From NCBI RefSeq assembly GCF_001306145.1, contig NZ_LGKO01000005.1, forward strand, positions 186,001 through 250,000: a stretch of 64,000 bases of DNA, given 5' to 3'. Both the position numbers and the translations under genes were made by a program. Of the stretch, positions 35,883 through 45,146 are shown in pieces. Numbering within the stretch: position 1 is the stretch's first letter; every line of letters begins with the position of its first letter. A model generated the notes under the pieces. It did not search any database. It was not told the DNA's origin and saw nothing but the letters and a program-made list of their open reading frames with translations. Source of the stretch: Thermanaerothrix daxensis. GTDB taxonomy: Bacteria; Chloroflexota; Anaerolineae; Anaerolineales; Anaerolineaceae.

Positions 35883-37760
35883 TCACCGCCGGGTGATGTG
35901 AATCTTGTGAATTGGGTGTGAGGGGGCAGGGTAATACCGCAGAACCTGCCGGGTTGGGTCGGTTTCATGGGTTCCGTCGGAAACCCGCACATCAAAGCCA
36001 TGGGGGTAGTGAAAGTTGGGGATGAAAATCTCTGTGGGAGCCTCCAGGCCTGGTATATGTCGAAACACATAATCAAACTGCCCTGTGCGGTAATCGAATT
36101 TCAGGCTTAACGGCTCACCGGTGGTCTTCATGGGGTAGGGGCGGAGGATCGCCTCTAGCGCACGCCCGCCGGAATACACATCCTCCGGGCGGGTCTGTTG
36201 GTCGCGGCTGAATATGGAAAGATCTTCATCATTCCATAGGTCGCCGTGAGCGTTGGTGTTATCGGGGGTGTAGTTCCATAGTGTGTATCCGAGCAAATTG
36301 TCTTCCATGGCGCGCAGTGTACGATCCATGGCCTGCGCGTGTGCCCTGAAATTCCCATCCCGATAGGCGCGTTTATTGTCCAGATCAAACGGAATGCCGC
36401 ATTCACCGATGATGACGGGCACATTGCCCAGGCGTTCGCGTGCATGGTGCTTAAACTCAGCCAGTTGGTCGGCAAAGTTGCGCCGGATGAAGGGCCAGAG
36501 GACCACCTTGCCCCGCCCACGCGCATCGTAGGCCAGCCAGGGGAGAAAGCGTTTGGTGTAGAGCACGAAACCATCGTACCAGTGGGGGGCATAGATGATG
36601 CTGGCTGGCCTGTCGTGGATCCAGTGGGGTGGGGGTTGGTTAACCTCGGGCTCAATGAAGATAAGCACCTGGGGATGGACGGCGCGGATAGTCTGGATGA
36701 ACGTTTCGTAAAATGGGCGCAGGCAATCCTGCCCAAAATCCACCGGCCGTCCGTTTATTTGCGTAAAGTAATTGGGACGCAGCAGGCGAGGTTTGCCACT
36801 GGCATCCACATCCCAGACCCCGTGCTGGCGCCAGACGCACTCTTGGCCTTCGCGCCAGGCTCGTAATCCCTGCGGATCCACGCGCTCGCGCCGCACGACA
36901 CGGCTGCCCAGGATGCCGGTATCGAACACATCCACATCCTGGGGATAGCCTGCTCCCAACAGCATGGCCTGGAAGGGTGTGGGGGTAATTCCCTGGTGGA
37001 GCAGACCATTATGCCGATTGAGGTCAGGCCAGCCGATGTAACCGGGCAGAGGTTCGTTCATGATGTCGTAGCCGATGACGTTGGGCAGGGGCGCCAGGTG
37101 TTCGGCCAGGCGTCGGGCGGCGGCCAGGTAATGTCGTTGCAGGTAGTCTTGAATGTTCTCGCCTTCGACCAGGCGCTGGGGGGCGAAAAAGCGCCCTCCG
37201 AAGAACAGTGTGAACATCGTGGCAGTGGCCAGTTTGGTGGCGTTGGTGGGCCAAATCATGCGCGGGAACGGATCGCCATGGGTGGCGTGCACAATGGCGG
37301 CACCCGTGGCGGCGAAGTGGCGCATCTCCAGCCCGGCCACTTCCAGCGTCCAGCCCGGTGCCCCATCTCCACCGCTGAAGCGGCTCCACACATCCTGATG
37401 AAAATCTACCACCACCTGAATATCATGAGCCAGCGCTTTTTCCAGCACGGCGGCAACGTAATCCAGATAGGCCTCATCGTAGAGGCCAGGCCCGGCGTGT
37501 TCGATAGCTTCCCAGGTGACTAGGAAGCGCACAAAGGTCAGGCCCCACGCGCGCAATCGAGCCCAATGCTCATCGGCTTCTTCCAGTGGAAAGGGACGTC
37601 CGATGAAAGAAACGTCTCGATGCCCGAAGAAGCCCTCACTGCGGTAAGTGGCACCGTCGGGGACACGGGGCACCTTGCTGCTACCGCTTAAATTGACTCC
37701 CCGCAACATTAACACACGTCCACTTTCATCCTTAAACCACGGGCCATCGATCAGGATCAT
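35883..37760 (-). CDS. Glycoside hydrolase family 5 (endoglycoceramidase-like)
   Basis: The 625-residue protein has a GH5-type barrel: VVVDFHQDVWSRFSGGDGAP, the acid/base Glu in YDIMNEPLPGY, and the nucleophile Glu in VIIGECGIPF. The sequence around the first motif is like endoglycoceramidases and related glycosidases. A C-terminal beta-sandwich of about 90 residues follows the barrel. There is no signal peptide, so it is probably cytoplasmic or released another way. The natural substrate is uncertain. It ends the murJ-GNAT-SagB operon, 63 nt after its neighbour. Confidence 0.87.
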   Translation of the reverse strand: MILIDGPWFKDESGRVLMLRGVNLSGSSKVPRVPDGATYRSEGFFGHRDVSFIGRPFPLEEADEHWARLRAWGLTFVRFLVTWEAIEHAGPGLYDEAYLDYVAAVLEKALAHDIQVVVDFHQDVWSRFSGGDGAPGWTLEVAGLEMRHFAATGAAIVHATHGDPFPRMIWPTNATKLATATMFTLFFGGRFFAPQRLVEGENIQDYLQRHYLAAARRLAEHLAPLPNVIGYDIMNEPLPGYIGWPDLNRHNGLLHQGITPTPFQAMLLGAGYPQDVDVFDTGILGSRVVRRERVDPQGLRAWREGQECVWRQHGVWDVDASGKPRLLRPNYFTQINGRPVDFGQDCLRPFYETFIQTIRAVHPQVLIFIEPEVNQPPPHWIHDRPASIIYAPHWYDGFVLYTKRFLPWLAYDARGRGKVVLWPFIRRNFADQLAEFKHHARERLGNVPVIIGECGIPFDLDNKRAYRDGNFRAHAQAMDRTLRAMEDNLLGYTLWNYTPDNTNAHGDLWNDEDLSIFSRDQQTRPEDVYSGGRALEAILRPYPMKTTGEPLSLKFDYRTGQFDYVFRHIPGLEAPTEIFIPNFHYPHGFDVRVSDGTHETDPTRQVLRYYPAPSHPIHKIHITRR

Positions 37761-37823
37761 TCTCTCTTCCTCCCTGCTGGTGCTTTGGGCGGGATTATAC
37801 CCTGGCGGTAAATGAGATCCGCG

Positions 37824-38573
37824 CTACGGTTCGGGGCGGGGGGCACGTTTACCCACTGTTGCCCCATAGATCACGAATGCCGTGCGCCCGTCCAGGTTCA
37901 AAGCCGGGTTGAGAGCCGTATCGTCGAAAGCCCCAATGGCACAGACCCCGCACCCCAAACCTTCGGCAGCCAGGTAGAGGTTCTGGCACACATGCCCCGC
38001 ATCCAGGAAGAGATAGCGCAGCCCTCGTGCGCCGTAACGCCAGGTCATGCGCTCTGTGACGGCTACCCAGAAAAATGTGACTGCCGAATGGAGGATGTGC
38101 TCCTGTTCGTAACAGGCTGCATAAAGACGTGGTGCGATGTTGGCTTCCGTCTCATAAGGTAACAGGGCATGACGGAGAGCCAGGTAGCGATAAACACCTT
38201 TCCCCAGTCCGGAAACCCGATTGACCAGCAGGAGGGTTTCAAACGCATGGCGCGCGCCAGCCGAAGGTACAGTACGCAGTGTGGCGGGGCGCTTGGTTAC
38301 CTGGCGCACCCCCTGAGTGGCCCAGAGTAAGAGCGCCAGTTCTTCCAGCGTGAGGGGTTGGTCGGCGTAATGGCGCAGAGTACGCCGCTGGGCCATGATC
38401 TGCCAGAGATCAGCTGGCGGTGGTTTTAGCGTTTCTACTCCGGGGAGAGGGATCAGGGTGGCTTGCGGATCATATGGCCATTCCAGGGGTGGTTGGGGGT
38501 GCCCCTGCTGCTGGGCGGTCTCACCCACGGATTGCGTGAGTTGCAGGGCGGTGAACACTTCGTTTGGAATCAT
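37824..38573 (-). CDS. SagB/ThcOx-type nitroreductase-family protein
   Basis: The 249-residue protein has the SagB-like FMN-oxidoreductase pattern: RRTLRHYADQPLTLEELALL near residue 75, VPSAGARHAFETLLLV, and LDAGHVCQNLYLAAEGLGCG near residue 190. SagB proteins oxidise azolines in peptide natural products, but no cyclodehydratase or precursor gene is nearby, so a stand-alone role is likely. Its ATG overlaps the stop of the GNAT gene as ATGA. Confidence 0.82.
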   Translation of the reverse strand: MIPNEVFTALQLTQSVGETAQQQGHPQPPLEWPYDPQATLIPLPGVETLKPPPADLWQIMAQRRTLRHYADQPLTLEELALLLWATQGVRQVTKRPATLRTVPSAGARHAFETLLLVNRVSGLGKGVYRYLALRHALLPYETEANIAPRLYAACYEQEHILHSAVTFFWVAVTERMTWRYGARGLRYLFLDAGHVCQNLYLAAEGLGCGVCAIGAFDDTALNPALNLDGRTAFVIYGATVGKRAPRPEP

Positions 38574-39199
38574 TGGGGACTCCTTTCGATGAGGAATTTG
38601 ACCATGCGTAAGTAGTAGGGACGGGCTTCGCGAGCCGGTTGGGGGATGAAGCCGTTCTTTTCATAGAGACGAATGGCGGTGAAATTATCGGAGGCCACTA
38701 AAAGGGCCAGTTTGAAAAGCCTGCCAGCCACGGCCAGGCGCTCGGCAAATGCCAGTAAAGCGCTGGCGATTCCCTGGCGGCGAAAATTCGGGTGGGTGGC
38801 GAGGTGCGCTATGTAGAACTCATCCCGTCGGGCTTCGAGCGAGAGGGTGAAGCCCGGGCGGGATAGCAAGCGTGCTCCCACCCGCATTAACTGCAGGCGC
38901 TCGTTGAGGGAGTACGCCCGCAGTATGCAAGGGACCAGTCCCAGGCTGAGGCGCAGCAAGTGGCCTCCCGGGAAGGCCATCAGTAATCCGGCTGGTGTTC
39001 CTTCAACTTCGGCGATGTGGCCGATTTGATAACTCATGCGGTGGCCGGGCGAGATGAAGAAGATTTCCAGCACGCGCATAAGGCGTTCCTGCGAACCCAG
39101 CCCAAAGAATTCACAGCCCAGGTCTCCCAGTGTGCTGGCCAGCAAAGGGACCCCCAGAGGCGCGTCTTCCGGTCGGGCAGGACGGATGAGAGGGATCAT
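38570..39199 (-). CDS. GNAT-family N-acetyltransferase
   Basis: The 209-residue protein has GNAT motif A in LATHPNFRRQGIASALLAFAE, where RRQGIA is the acetyl-CoA pyrophosphate loop, and motif B in IRLYEKNGFIP. The substrate cannot be read from sequence. It overlaps by 4 nt both murJ upstream and the SagB-like gene downstream, which shows tight coupling. No signal peptide is present. Confidence 0.87.
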   Translation of the reverse strand: MIPLIRPARPEDAPLGVPLLASTLGDLGCEFFGLGSQERLMRVLEIFFISPGHRMSYQIGHIAEVEGTPAGLLMAFPGGHLLRLSLGLVPCILRAYSLNERLQLMRVGARLLSRPGFTLSLEARRDEFYIAHLATHPNFRRQGIASALLAFAERLAVAGRLFKLALLVASDNFTAIRLYEKNGFIPQPAREARPYYLRMVKFLIERSPQ

Positions 39200-40830
39200 G
39201 GTGTGGAAACTTCGCGGTTAGGGCGCAGACGACGGTAGAGCCAGCGAATCAGCGCCTGGCTCTCCGGGGTACGCAGCAGCCATAGTCCCAAGCCGTAGAG
39301 CCCGAGGCCCAGCCCAAGGGAGAGAAGAAGAAGCCCAGCCTGGCCCACGTGGCTTTGGGCGACATGGAGCAGGACGCTGACACCGATTCCCATGGCCAAA
39401 GTGGCCAGAGCACCTCGCCCCAGGGCATCCCACAGCGGGCGCAGGGGCAGTCCGGACAGGCGACGGCGCATGAAGTAGAGCAGCCCCAACATCTCTAAGA
39501 ACGTAGCCAGGGAATTGGCCAGGGCTAAGCCGCCATGAGGCATCCATCCAATTTGGTGGAATAAGCGCGCAAAAAGCGGACTAAGCCCGATATTCAGGCT
39601 CATGGCAATGACGCCGATGGTGACCGGGGTGCGAGTATCATGGAGCGCGTAGAATGCCCGGCTGAGCACTTCCACCATGCAATGACCGACCAGCCCAGCT
39701 GCGTACCAGAGGAGGGCCCATGTCACCATGGCGGTGGAGCGCGCGTCGAAGGCCCCGCCCTGGTAGAGCAGCACCACTAGGGGCTGACGCAGCAGGATCA
39801 ATCCCAGGGTGGCCGGGAGGGCCAACAAAAGTACTGCCCGCAGGGTGGAAGTCAGAGAGGCGCGCATTTCGCTGTATTCACCACGGGCGACCTGCGCCGA
39901 GAGGATCGGGAGGGAAGCAATTCCGGCAGATTGGGCAATGGCCATTTGGGGGACAAGCATCAGACTGAACGCCAGGGCGATGGCGGAAACACTGCCTTCG
40001 GGAAGGCTGAGAGCGATAATGGTATTGACCACAAAGTTGAGTTGCACCACGGCTACGCCGAAGATGCGCGGCCCCATCAGGCGCAGAACCTCGCGCACGG
40101 CAGGCAGGTGGCGCCCTAGTGTCAGGACAAAACGTCCTCGCAAATGTCTAAGGGTGGGGAGTTGTACTCCCAGGTGCAGACACGCCCCCAGCACGGCACC
40201 CCATGCCAGGCGATCAATGCCCCATTGGCGGGGAAAAACCAGGACTCCCAGGATCATTCCAATGGAGTACATGGCCGGTGCAATGGCCGGCACCCAAAAG
40301 CGCTGGTGGGCATTGAGGATGCCCATCACCAGGCCGCTGATGCCAAAGATGGGTACGGTGAGCAGCAGAATTCGCAGGAGGTGGGTGGTCAGGGCTTCAT
40401 GACCGGGATCCTGACCAGGTGCCAGCAGGAACAGCCCGTGCCGGACCACCTGGGGTGCAAACAATCCCACCCCAATGCTGACCAGGCTGAGGATGAGTAC
40501 AAGCCAGTTTAAGATGGCTGAGGCCAGTCGCCAGGCCTGATCGCGCTGTTCCTGGGTGAGTAGAGCCGTGAAGGTGGGGATGAAAGCCGAGCCAAGCGCA
40601 CCTCCCGCCATCAGGTTAAAGAGCATCTCGGCAATTCGGTTAGCGGCGTTGAACGAATCCAGCGCGGCACTGGTGCCAAAGGTGCGGTAGATCAGAATAC
40701 CCCGTACCAGCCCGGTTAGATTACTGATCAGGAAAGCCAGCATGACGGTGGTTGCCGCGCGGGCAATGCGCCGGTTAGCCTGAGCGACACTGGCAACGGC
40801 CTGGTTTCGCATCGCCAATGATGATAACAT
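39196..40830 (-). CDS. murJ: Lipid II flippase MurJ (MviN family)
   Basis: This 544-residue polytopic protein has about 14 membrane helices. Family marks are RIAEMLFNLMAGGALGSAFIPTF, with the residues of the central cavity, and SRAFYALHDTRTPVTIG. MurJ moves lipid II across the membrane for peptidoglycan synthesis, so the cell has or had a peptidoglycan pathway. AAGGA lies at suitable spacing from the ATG at 40830. It heads a four-gene operon and diverges from the rhomboid operon. Confidence 0.92.
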   Translation of the reverse strand: MLSSLAMRNQAVASVAQANRRIARAATTVMLAFLISNLTGLVRGILIYRTFGTSAALDSFNAANRIAEMLFNLMAGGALGSAFIPTFTALLTQEQRDQAWRLASAILNWLVLILSLVSIGVGLFAPQVVRHGLFLLAPGQDPGHEALTTHLLRILLLTVPIFGISGLVMGILNAHQRFWVPAIAPAMYSIGMILGVLVFPRQWGIDRLAWGAVLGACLHLGVQLPTLRHLRGRFVLTLGRHLPAVREVLRLMGPRIFGVAVVQLNFVVNTIIALSLPEGSVSAIALAFSLMLVPQMAIAQSAGIASLPILSAQVARGEYSEMRASLTSTLRAVLLLALPATLGLILLRQPLVVLLYQGGAFDARSTAMVTWALLWYAAGLVGHCMVEVLSRAFYALHDTRTPVTIGVIAMSLNIGLSPLFARLFHQIGWMPHGGLALANSLATFLEMLGLLYFMRRRLSGLPLRPLWDALGRGALATLAMGIGVSVLLHVAQSHVGQAGLLLLSLGLGLGLYGLGLWLLRTPESQALIRWLYRRLRPNREVSTP

Positions 40831-40871
40831 AAACTGTGGTCCTTGCTATCTGCTGAGCGAGAGGCGTTCTA

Positions 40872-40880
40872 TGATATAAC
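40872..40880 (+). promoter_or_regulatory. Extended -10 promoter of the rhomboid operon
   Basis: TGATATAAC is an extended -10 element 28 nt before the rhomboid ATG, in the 78-nt divergent gap to murJ. No -35 was found at 17 nt. Confidence 0.4.
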
Positions 40881-40908
40881 TAATTTTAGATGACTTTATG
40901 GAGGCAGC

Positions 40909-41610
40909 ATGTTTCCCATTAAAGATACCATCCGCTCGCGCTCTTTTCCCATTGTTAACTGGACTCTTATCCTCCTGAATGCGGTTGTGTTTCTCTTCAT
41001 CGAACTGAGCCTTTCTCCGCGTGGATTGGAGCGATTCATCTACACGTTTGGCTTGGTACCGGCGCGCTTTTCCCTGGTCAACCCTTTGACCTGGTACCCG
41101 TTGCTTACCCACATGTTTTTACATGGGGGATGGCTGCATTTCCTGAGTAACATGTGGACGCTCTACATCTTCGGAGATAACGTGGAAGATCGCCTGGGAT
41201 CGGGACGCTATCTGGTTTACTACCTGCTGGGCGGCGTGGTGGCTGGTTTGATACAAATGTTCCTGGGTGGGGCACCGGATGTGCCTTCTATCGGTGCCAG
41301 TGGTGCTATCGCGGCCGTGCTAGGGGCTTACTTCTTGTTCTTTCCCAATGCCCAGGTGATTACTTTTGTACCGGTTTTCTGGATGCCCTGGTTTGTCAAT
41401 ATTCCGGCGGTGGTGTTTTTGGGGTTCTGGTTCATCTCGCAGTTGTTCTCGGGGGTGCTGGCACTGGCATTGCCCGCCGGCGCAACTGCGGGTGGAATTG
41501 CCTGGTGGGCGCACATTGGAGGATTTGTGTATGGGCTGGTGATGGCGCGTCCGTTCAGTTATCGTCGCCGTTCCCGCCCATGGTACTTGGATGAGTATTA
41601 CCCCTGGTAA
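40909..41610 (+). CDS. Rhomboid-family intramembrane serine protease
   Basis: The 233-residue membrane protein has the catalytic dyad Ser131 (GASGAIA) and His202 (WWAHIGGF), plus the HMFLHGGWLHFLSNMW segment after the first helices. The full set of active-site features suggests an active protease that cuts membrane proteins within or near the bilayer. GGAGGCAGC precedes the ATG. It is the first gene of a five-gene operon with a second membrane protease and coiled-coil membrane proteins, which are candidate substrates or partners. Confidence 0.93.
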   Translation: MFPIKDTIRSRSFPIVNWTLILLNAVVFLFIELSLSPRGLERFIYTFGLVPARFSLVNPLTWYPLLTHMFLHGGWLHFLSNMWTLYIFGDNVEDRLGSGRYLVYYLLGGVVAGLIQMFLGGAPDVPSIGASGAIAAVLGAYFLFFPNAQVITFVPVFWMPWFVNIPAVVFLGFWFISQLFSGVLALALPAGATAGGIAWWAHIGGFVYGLVMARPFSYRRRSRPWYLDEYYPW

Positions 41611-41639
41611 AGAATCCCATTATTTTCAAGGAGGCCTTT

Positions 41640-42497
41640 ATGGATCTGCTTAACCTGTTCTGGCTCTTTCTGATGATTTCCTCGATCGCACCGTTGTTTC
41701 GCCAAAAGATCATCGAAACCAGTCGCCTGCAGTTAATGCGTAAACTAGAGGAAAAGCGCGGCTCACGCGTGATTGCCCTGATTCACCGCCAGGAAAGCAT
41801 GTCGTTTTTGGGCTTTCCCATTGCGCGCTACATTGATATTCAGGATTCAGAGCAGATCCTGCGCGCGATAAAGATGACCGATGATAATGTACCGATTGAC
41901 CTGATTCTGCATACACCGGGCGGGCTGGTGCTGGCGGCTGAACAAATTGCCAATGCGCTGGCCAAGCACCCGGCTAAGGTAACCGTTTTTGTCCCCCACT
42001 ACGCCATGTCGGGCGGAACGTTGCTGGCGCTGGCAGCCGATGAGATCGTGATGGACGAAAACGCCGTTCTAGGGCCGGTAGATCCGCAATTGGGGAATTA
42101 CCCCGCGGCTTCCATTCTTAAAGTCCTGGAAACCAAGGATCGCAACCAGATTGATGATGAAACCCTGATCCTGGCGGATATTTCGCAAAAGGCCATTCAG
42201 CAGGTGAAGGCCACCGTCAAGCGCATTGCCTGCTGCCACTATCCGGCAGAGGTGGCGGAGCGTCTGGCGGAGGAACTGGCAACCGGGCGCTGGACGCATG
42301 ATTACCCGATCACGGTAGAAGAGGCGCGCGAACTGGGGCTAAAGGTGAGCACGGACATGCCGGCTGAGATTTATCAACTAATGAATCTCTATCCTCAAGC
42401 CGCCCAGCGTCGCCCTTCGGTGGAATATATTCCCATGCCCTATCCGACACGGCCGGGGGTACCGGGGCGTGCCCCACAGGGCAATCAGCACGGCTAG
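41640..42497 (+). CDS. Membrane-bound Clp-fold serine protease (SDH/SppA-like)
   Basis: The 285-residue protein has one N-terminal membrane helix (residues 3-20) and a crotonase/ClpP-like domain. The putative nucleophile is Ser124 in YAMSGGTLLALAADEI, preceded by the HTPGG oxyanion segment near 91-95; Lys161 may be the base. It is like the serine dehydrogenase proteinase family related to SppA and NfeD-linked proteases. The gap to the rhomboid gene is 29 nt with AAGGAGG as ribosome site. The C-terminus is Pro-rich. Confidence 0.87.
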   Translation: MDLLNLFWLFLMISSIAPLFRQKIIETSRLQLMRKLEEKRGSRVIALIHRQESMSFLGFPIARYIDIQDSEQILRAIKMTDDNVPIDLILHTPGGLVLAAEQIANALAKHPAKVTVFVPHYAMSGGTLLALAADEIVMDENAVLGPVDPQLGNYPAASILKVLETKDRNQIDDETLILADISQKAIQQVKATVKRIACCHYPAEVAERLAEELATGRWTHDYPITVEEARELGLKVSTDMPAEIYQLMNLYPQAAQRRPSVEYIPMPYPTRPGVPGRAPQGNQHG

Positions 42498-42531
42498 AAG
42501 ATATTGATTTGGCTTTTGGAAGGAGGTCAGG

Positions 42532-43506
42532 ATGAGCGAGGAGCAAGTTGCGGGAGTAGTGGACCTGAACCGGGCTCCGCCGGAGGTACTGGAACAATTG
42601 CCGGGGATTGGCCCGGCGCTGGCCAAGCGCATTGTGCAAGCGCGGCCATTTACGACGCCGGAGGACCTGGTGCGGGTCAGCGGCATCGGGTCGGTTTTGC
42701 TGGAGCGCCTGCGCCCCTATTTCACCGTCTCGCCCCCTGAAGCGGTGGGGGAAGGAGGTGAGGAGGAAGAGCCCCCTGCACCTCTGACGATGCCATCTGA
42801 GCGTGAAGTGGCCGTGAGTGAAGCGTCTGTGTCACCCTCCGAAGAGATTGCGGCGGATTTGGTGGGGCCTGGTGTTCAGGCCGAGGCGGCCGCTGGCCTC
42901 ACTGAGCCTGAAAGCCCGCTGGAATCCGCGGAGATTGCCTCACCCGCTGTGCCGTCAGATGCGGGCGGGGGCGATGAAGGCATCCCTGCAGGCGCTGCCT
43001 CTCAGGAGACCAAACCAGAGGCGGCTTCACTTGCAAAACCCGAGGCTGAAAAACTGGTGACCCGCCGAGATCTGATTGCCTGGGTGGTGGGAGGCAATCT
43101 GATCACGCTGTTCCTGGCGCTGCTGCTGGCTTTGCTCTTTTTAGGCCTGGTCAACGGGACACTGCGTTTTGCCTCAATGGCGCAGTTTCGTCAGTTTCGG
43201 GCCGAGGTGGCAGTTTTGAGCGAGCGCGTGGACCGCCTGGAGGGTGATTTGGAGACGGTGCGCACGCGTGTAGAAGCGCTGGAAGGATTGAACGGCCGGG
43301 TTAGCGGGTTAGAGCGTGAAACGGCAGCCTTGAAGAGCACCCTTGACCAGGCACAGGCAGATATCCAGGCCATTCAGACGCTGGTTAAGGGGTTTGACCA
43401 GCGCCTGGCAGCGGTAGAGGCTACCAGCGCTCGTTTTGGGCGCTTTCTGGAGGGCTTGCGGCAATTGCTGAGCGAGACCCAGGCCCCAACGGAGGGAGGA
43501 CCATGA
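42532..43506 (+). CDS. HhH-domain membrane coiled-coil protein
   Basis: The 324-residue protein combines parts not usually joined. Residues 8-66 form a ComEA-like double helix-hairpin-helix domain (DLNRAPPEVLEQLPGIGPAL, then VSGIGSVLLERL). An acidic, Pro/Ala/Glu-rich linker runs to about 178, a membrane helix spans 181-207, and a coiled coil follows to about 305. There is no signal peptide, so the HhH end is probably cytoplasmic and the coil outside. HhH domains bind DNA or proteins. It overlaps the next gene by 4 nt. Confidence 0.75.
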   Translation: MSEEQVAGVVDLNRAPPEVLEQLPGIGPALAKRIVQARPFTTPEDLVRVSGIGSVLLERLRPYFTVSPPEAVGEGGEEEEPPAPLTMPSEREVAVSEASVSPSEEIAADLVGPGVQAEAAAGLTEPESPLESAEIASPAVPSDAGGGDEGIPAGAASQETKPEAASLAKPEAEKLVTRRDLIAWVVGGNLITLFLALLLALLFLGLVNGTLRFASMAQFRQFRAEVAVLSERVDRLEGDLETVRTRVEALEGLNGRVSGLERETAALKSTLDQAQADIQAIQTLVKGFDQRLAAVEATSARFGRFLEGLRQLLSETQAPTEGGP

Positions 43507-44474
43507 GCGCAACGACCTCCCCTTCTCCGAATGGCGCCGGACGGGCTATTCGCGCGTTCTTGAAAGCCGTTTTGCGCTTGTTGCTGGTCATCTTGCTGGG
43601 GCTCATCCTGGGTGCCGGACTCTATGCAGGTGGAGTGCTGCTCTATCAGCGCGCCATTCTTCCAGCCGAGGAAAATACTGCCCGTTTGAACGCCTTGGAG
43701 ACGGAACAGGCGGGCCGCTTTGCCCTGATCAGAGATCAACTGGCCACCCATGAGGCCAGGTTGCAGACCCAGCACGCAGTCGCTTATCAGATGGTCATGA
43801 CAGCCACTCTCCAACTGGCCACCCAGTCCGCGCGTCTGGATGCCCTGGAAAAGCAGGCGGATTACACCGGGGAGTTGATCGGCGAACTGGAAGAGGATGT
43901 GGGTTGGCTACATACCCAGGTGGCGGCTCTAAACACGCCTCTGGCGACGTGGGAAGGGCGTCTGAGCACCCTGGAAGCCCAGGTTGCGCAAAGCCGTTCG
44001 CTGGTCTACGAGGTGCAGGCAATGCGCGCGGCTTTTCACGTACTGCGTGCTCGCCAATACCTGACCGCTGGTAATTACGGCCTGGCCCGGAGTGAGATCG
44101 TCCAGGCACGTGAATGGCTGGTCCGTTTGTGGGAGCAGGTGCCGGCGGAGCAACAAACCACCGTCCAGACCTGGCTCGAGCGATTGCAATTGGCCGAGGC
44201 CAACCTGCCCGACCTACCGGTGCTGGCAGCCGAGGACCTGGATATTGCCTGGCAGCTCCTCCTGGTGGGTTTACCGCCGCTGTATGCCACCCCCACACCC
44301 CTACACACATTTGCAGTCACCCCCGAGGCGATGCAGCCTTTGGGGACCGTCACTGCTGTGCCCACGACGATGACTCCAACGCCTTCAACGACACCAACAC
44401 CCACCTCTGGCGCTGGGGCAACCCCGAGTCCCACCCCTTCACCTTCTCTTACACCTTCCCCGCGAGCACCTTGA
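43503..44474 (+). CDS. Membrane-anchored coiled-coil protein with Pro/Thr tail
   Basis: The 323-residue protein has one membrane helix (22-48), a long coiled coil (about 55-175), a helical region LRARQYLTAGNYGLARSEI up to about 250, and a Thr/Pro-rich tail from about 285. No family is recognised. The coil and helical part look like those of the next protein, so the two may associate. It starts in the stop of the HhH gene (ATGA). Confidence 0.65.
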   Translation: MSATTSPSPNGAGRAIRAFLKAVLRLLLVILLGLILGAGLYAGGVLLYQRAILPAEENTARLNALETEQAGRFALIRDQLATHEARLQTQHAVAYQMVMTATLQLATQSARLDALEKQADYTGELIGELEEDVGWLHTQVAALNTPLATWEGRLSTLEAQVAQSRSLVYEVQAMRAAFHVLRARQYLTAGNYGLARSEIVQAREWLVRLWEQVPAEQQTTVQTWLERLQLAEANLPDLPVLAAEDLDIAWQLLLVGLPPLYATPTPLHTFAVTPEAMQPLGTVTAVPTTMTPTPSTTPTPTSGAGATPSPTPSPSLTPSPRAP

Positions 44475-44502
44475 GCACAAACCCATCCCCGGAGGTTCTC
44501 CG

Positions 44503-45111
44503 ATGAACACAAATTCAGAGTCATTTGAAGAAGTTCCCACCACCCCAACTGAAGGGGTGCCCGGAGCCACCGCAGGCGGTGAAATTCCTGAGCCGGTGGC
44601 AGAAAAGCCGCAGCGCCGCTGGTGGCAAAAGGCGCTAACCTGGTTGTTAATCGTCTTGCTGGCTTTTGGGGCCGGTTTTGGTGTGGCTTTCTTTGCCCTG
44701 TATTTTCCCCTCCAACGCGAGGCGGCCAGCATGCGCAGTGAACTCAACACTCTGCGCCAGGATTACGAAAAGGCCAGTGCTGAGTTAGAGACCCTGCGCG
44801 CAGATTACCAGCGGGCGGAAGAAGCCTTGACGAGCGGGCAATTGGATATGGTGCTAAGCCGTTTGATCAGCAACGTCAGTTACGCCCGCCTGGCTCTGAT
44901 TACCAAAGACAACCTGACCGCCCAGCAGGAATTGAGCGCTGCGGAGGCGCGTTTGAAGGACCTGGAACCGCTCCTGAACGATCCTCAAACGTTTCAGGCA
45001 TTGCAGGAGCGCTTCAAAGTCATTCGCAACTCTCTTACCAGCAACCCGAATAAGGCATTGGAAGAACTCCGGTTGTTGAGCGAAAACCTGGCGCGCATTC
45101 GAATGCGCTAA
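44503..45111 (+). CDS. Membrane-anchored coiled-coil protein, unknown function
   Basis: The 202-residue protein has a Pro/Glu-rich N-terminal tail, a membrane helix (44-68), a coiled coil (70-110) and a helical C-terminal domain with SNVSYARLALITKDNLTAQQ and ALEELRLLSENLARIR. The order and the domain style echo the preceding gene, which suggests ancient duplication, though the sequence match is low. GGAGG lies before the ATG. It is the last gene of the rhomboid operon and is followed by a strong terminator. Confidence 0.68.
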   Translation: MNTNSESFEEVPTTPTEGVPGATAGGEIPEPVAEKPQRRWWQKALTWLLIVLLAFGAGFGVAFFALYFPLQREAASMRSELNTLRQDYEKASAELETLRADYQRAEEALTSGQLDMVLSRLISNVSYARLALITKDNLTAQQELSAAEARLKDLEPLLNDPQTFQALQERFKVIRNSLTSNPNKALEELRLLSENLARIRMR

Positions 45112-45146
45112 AGCCTTGCCGCTCCATAGGACTCAATTGACCTAAT

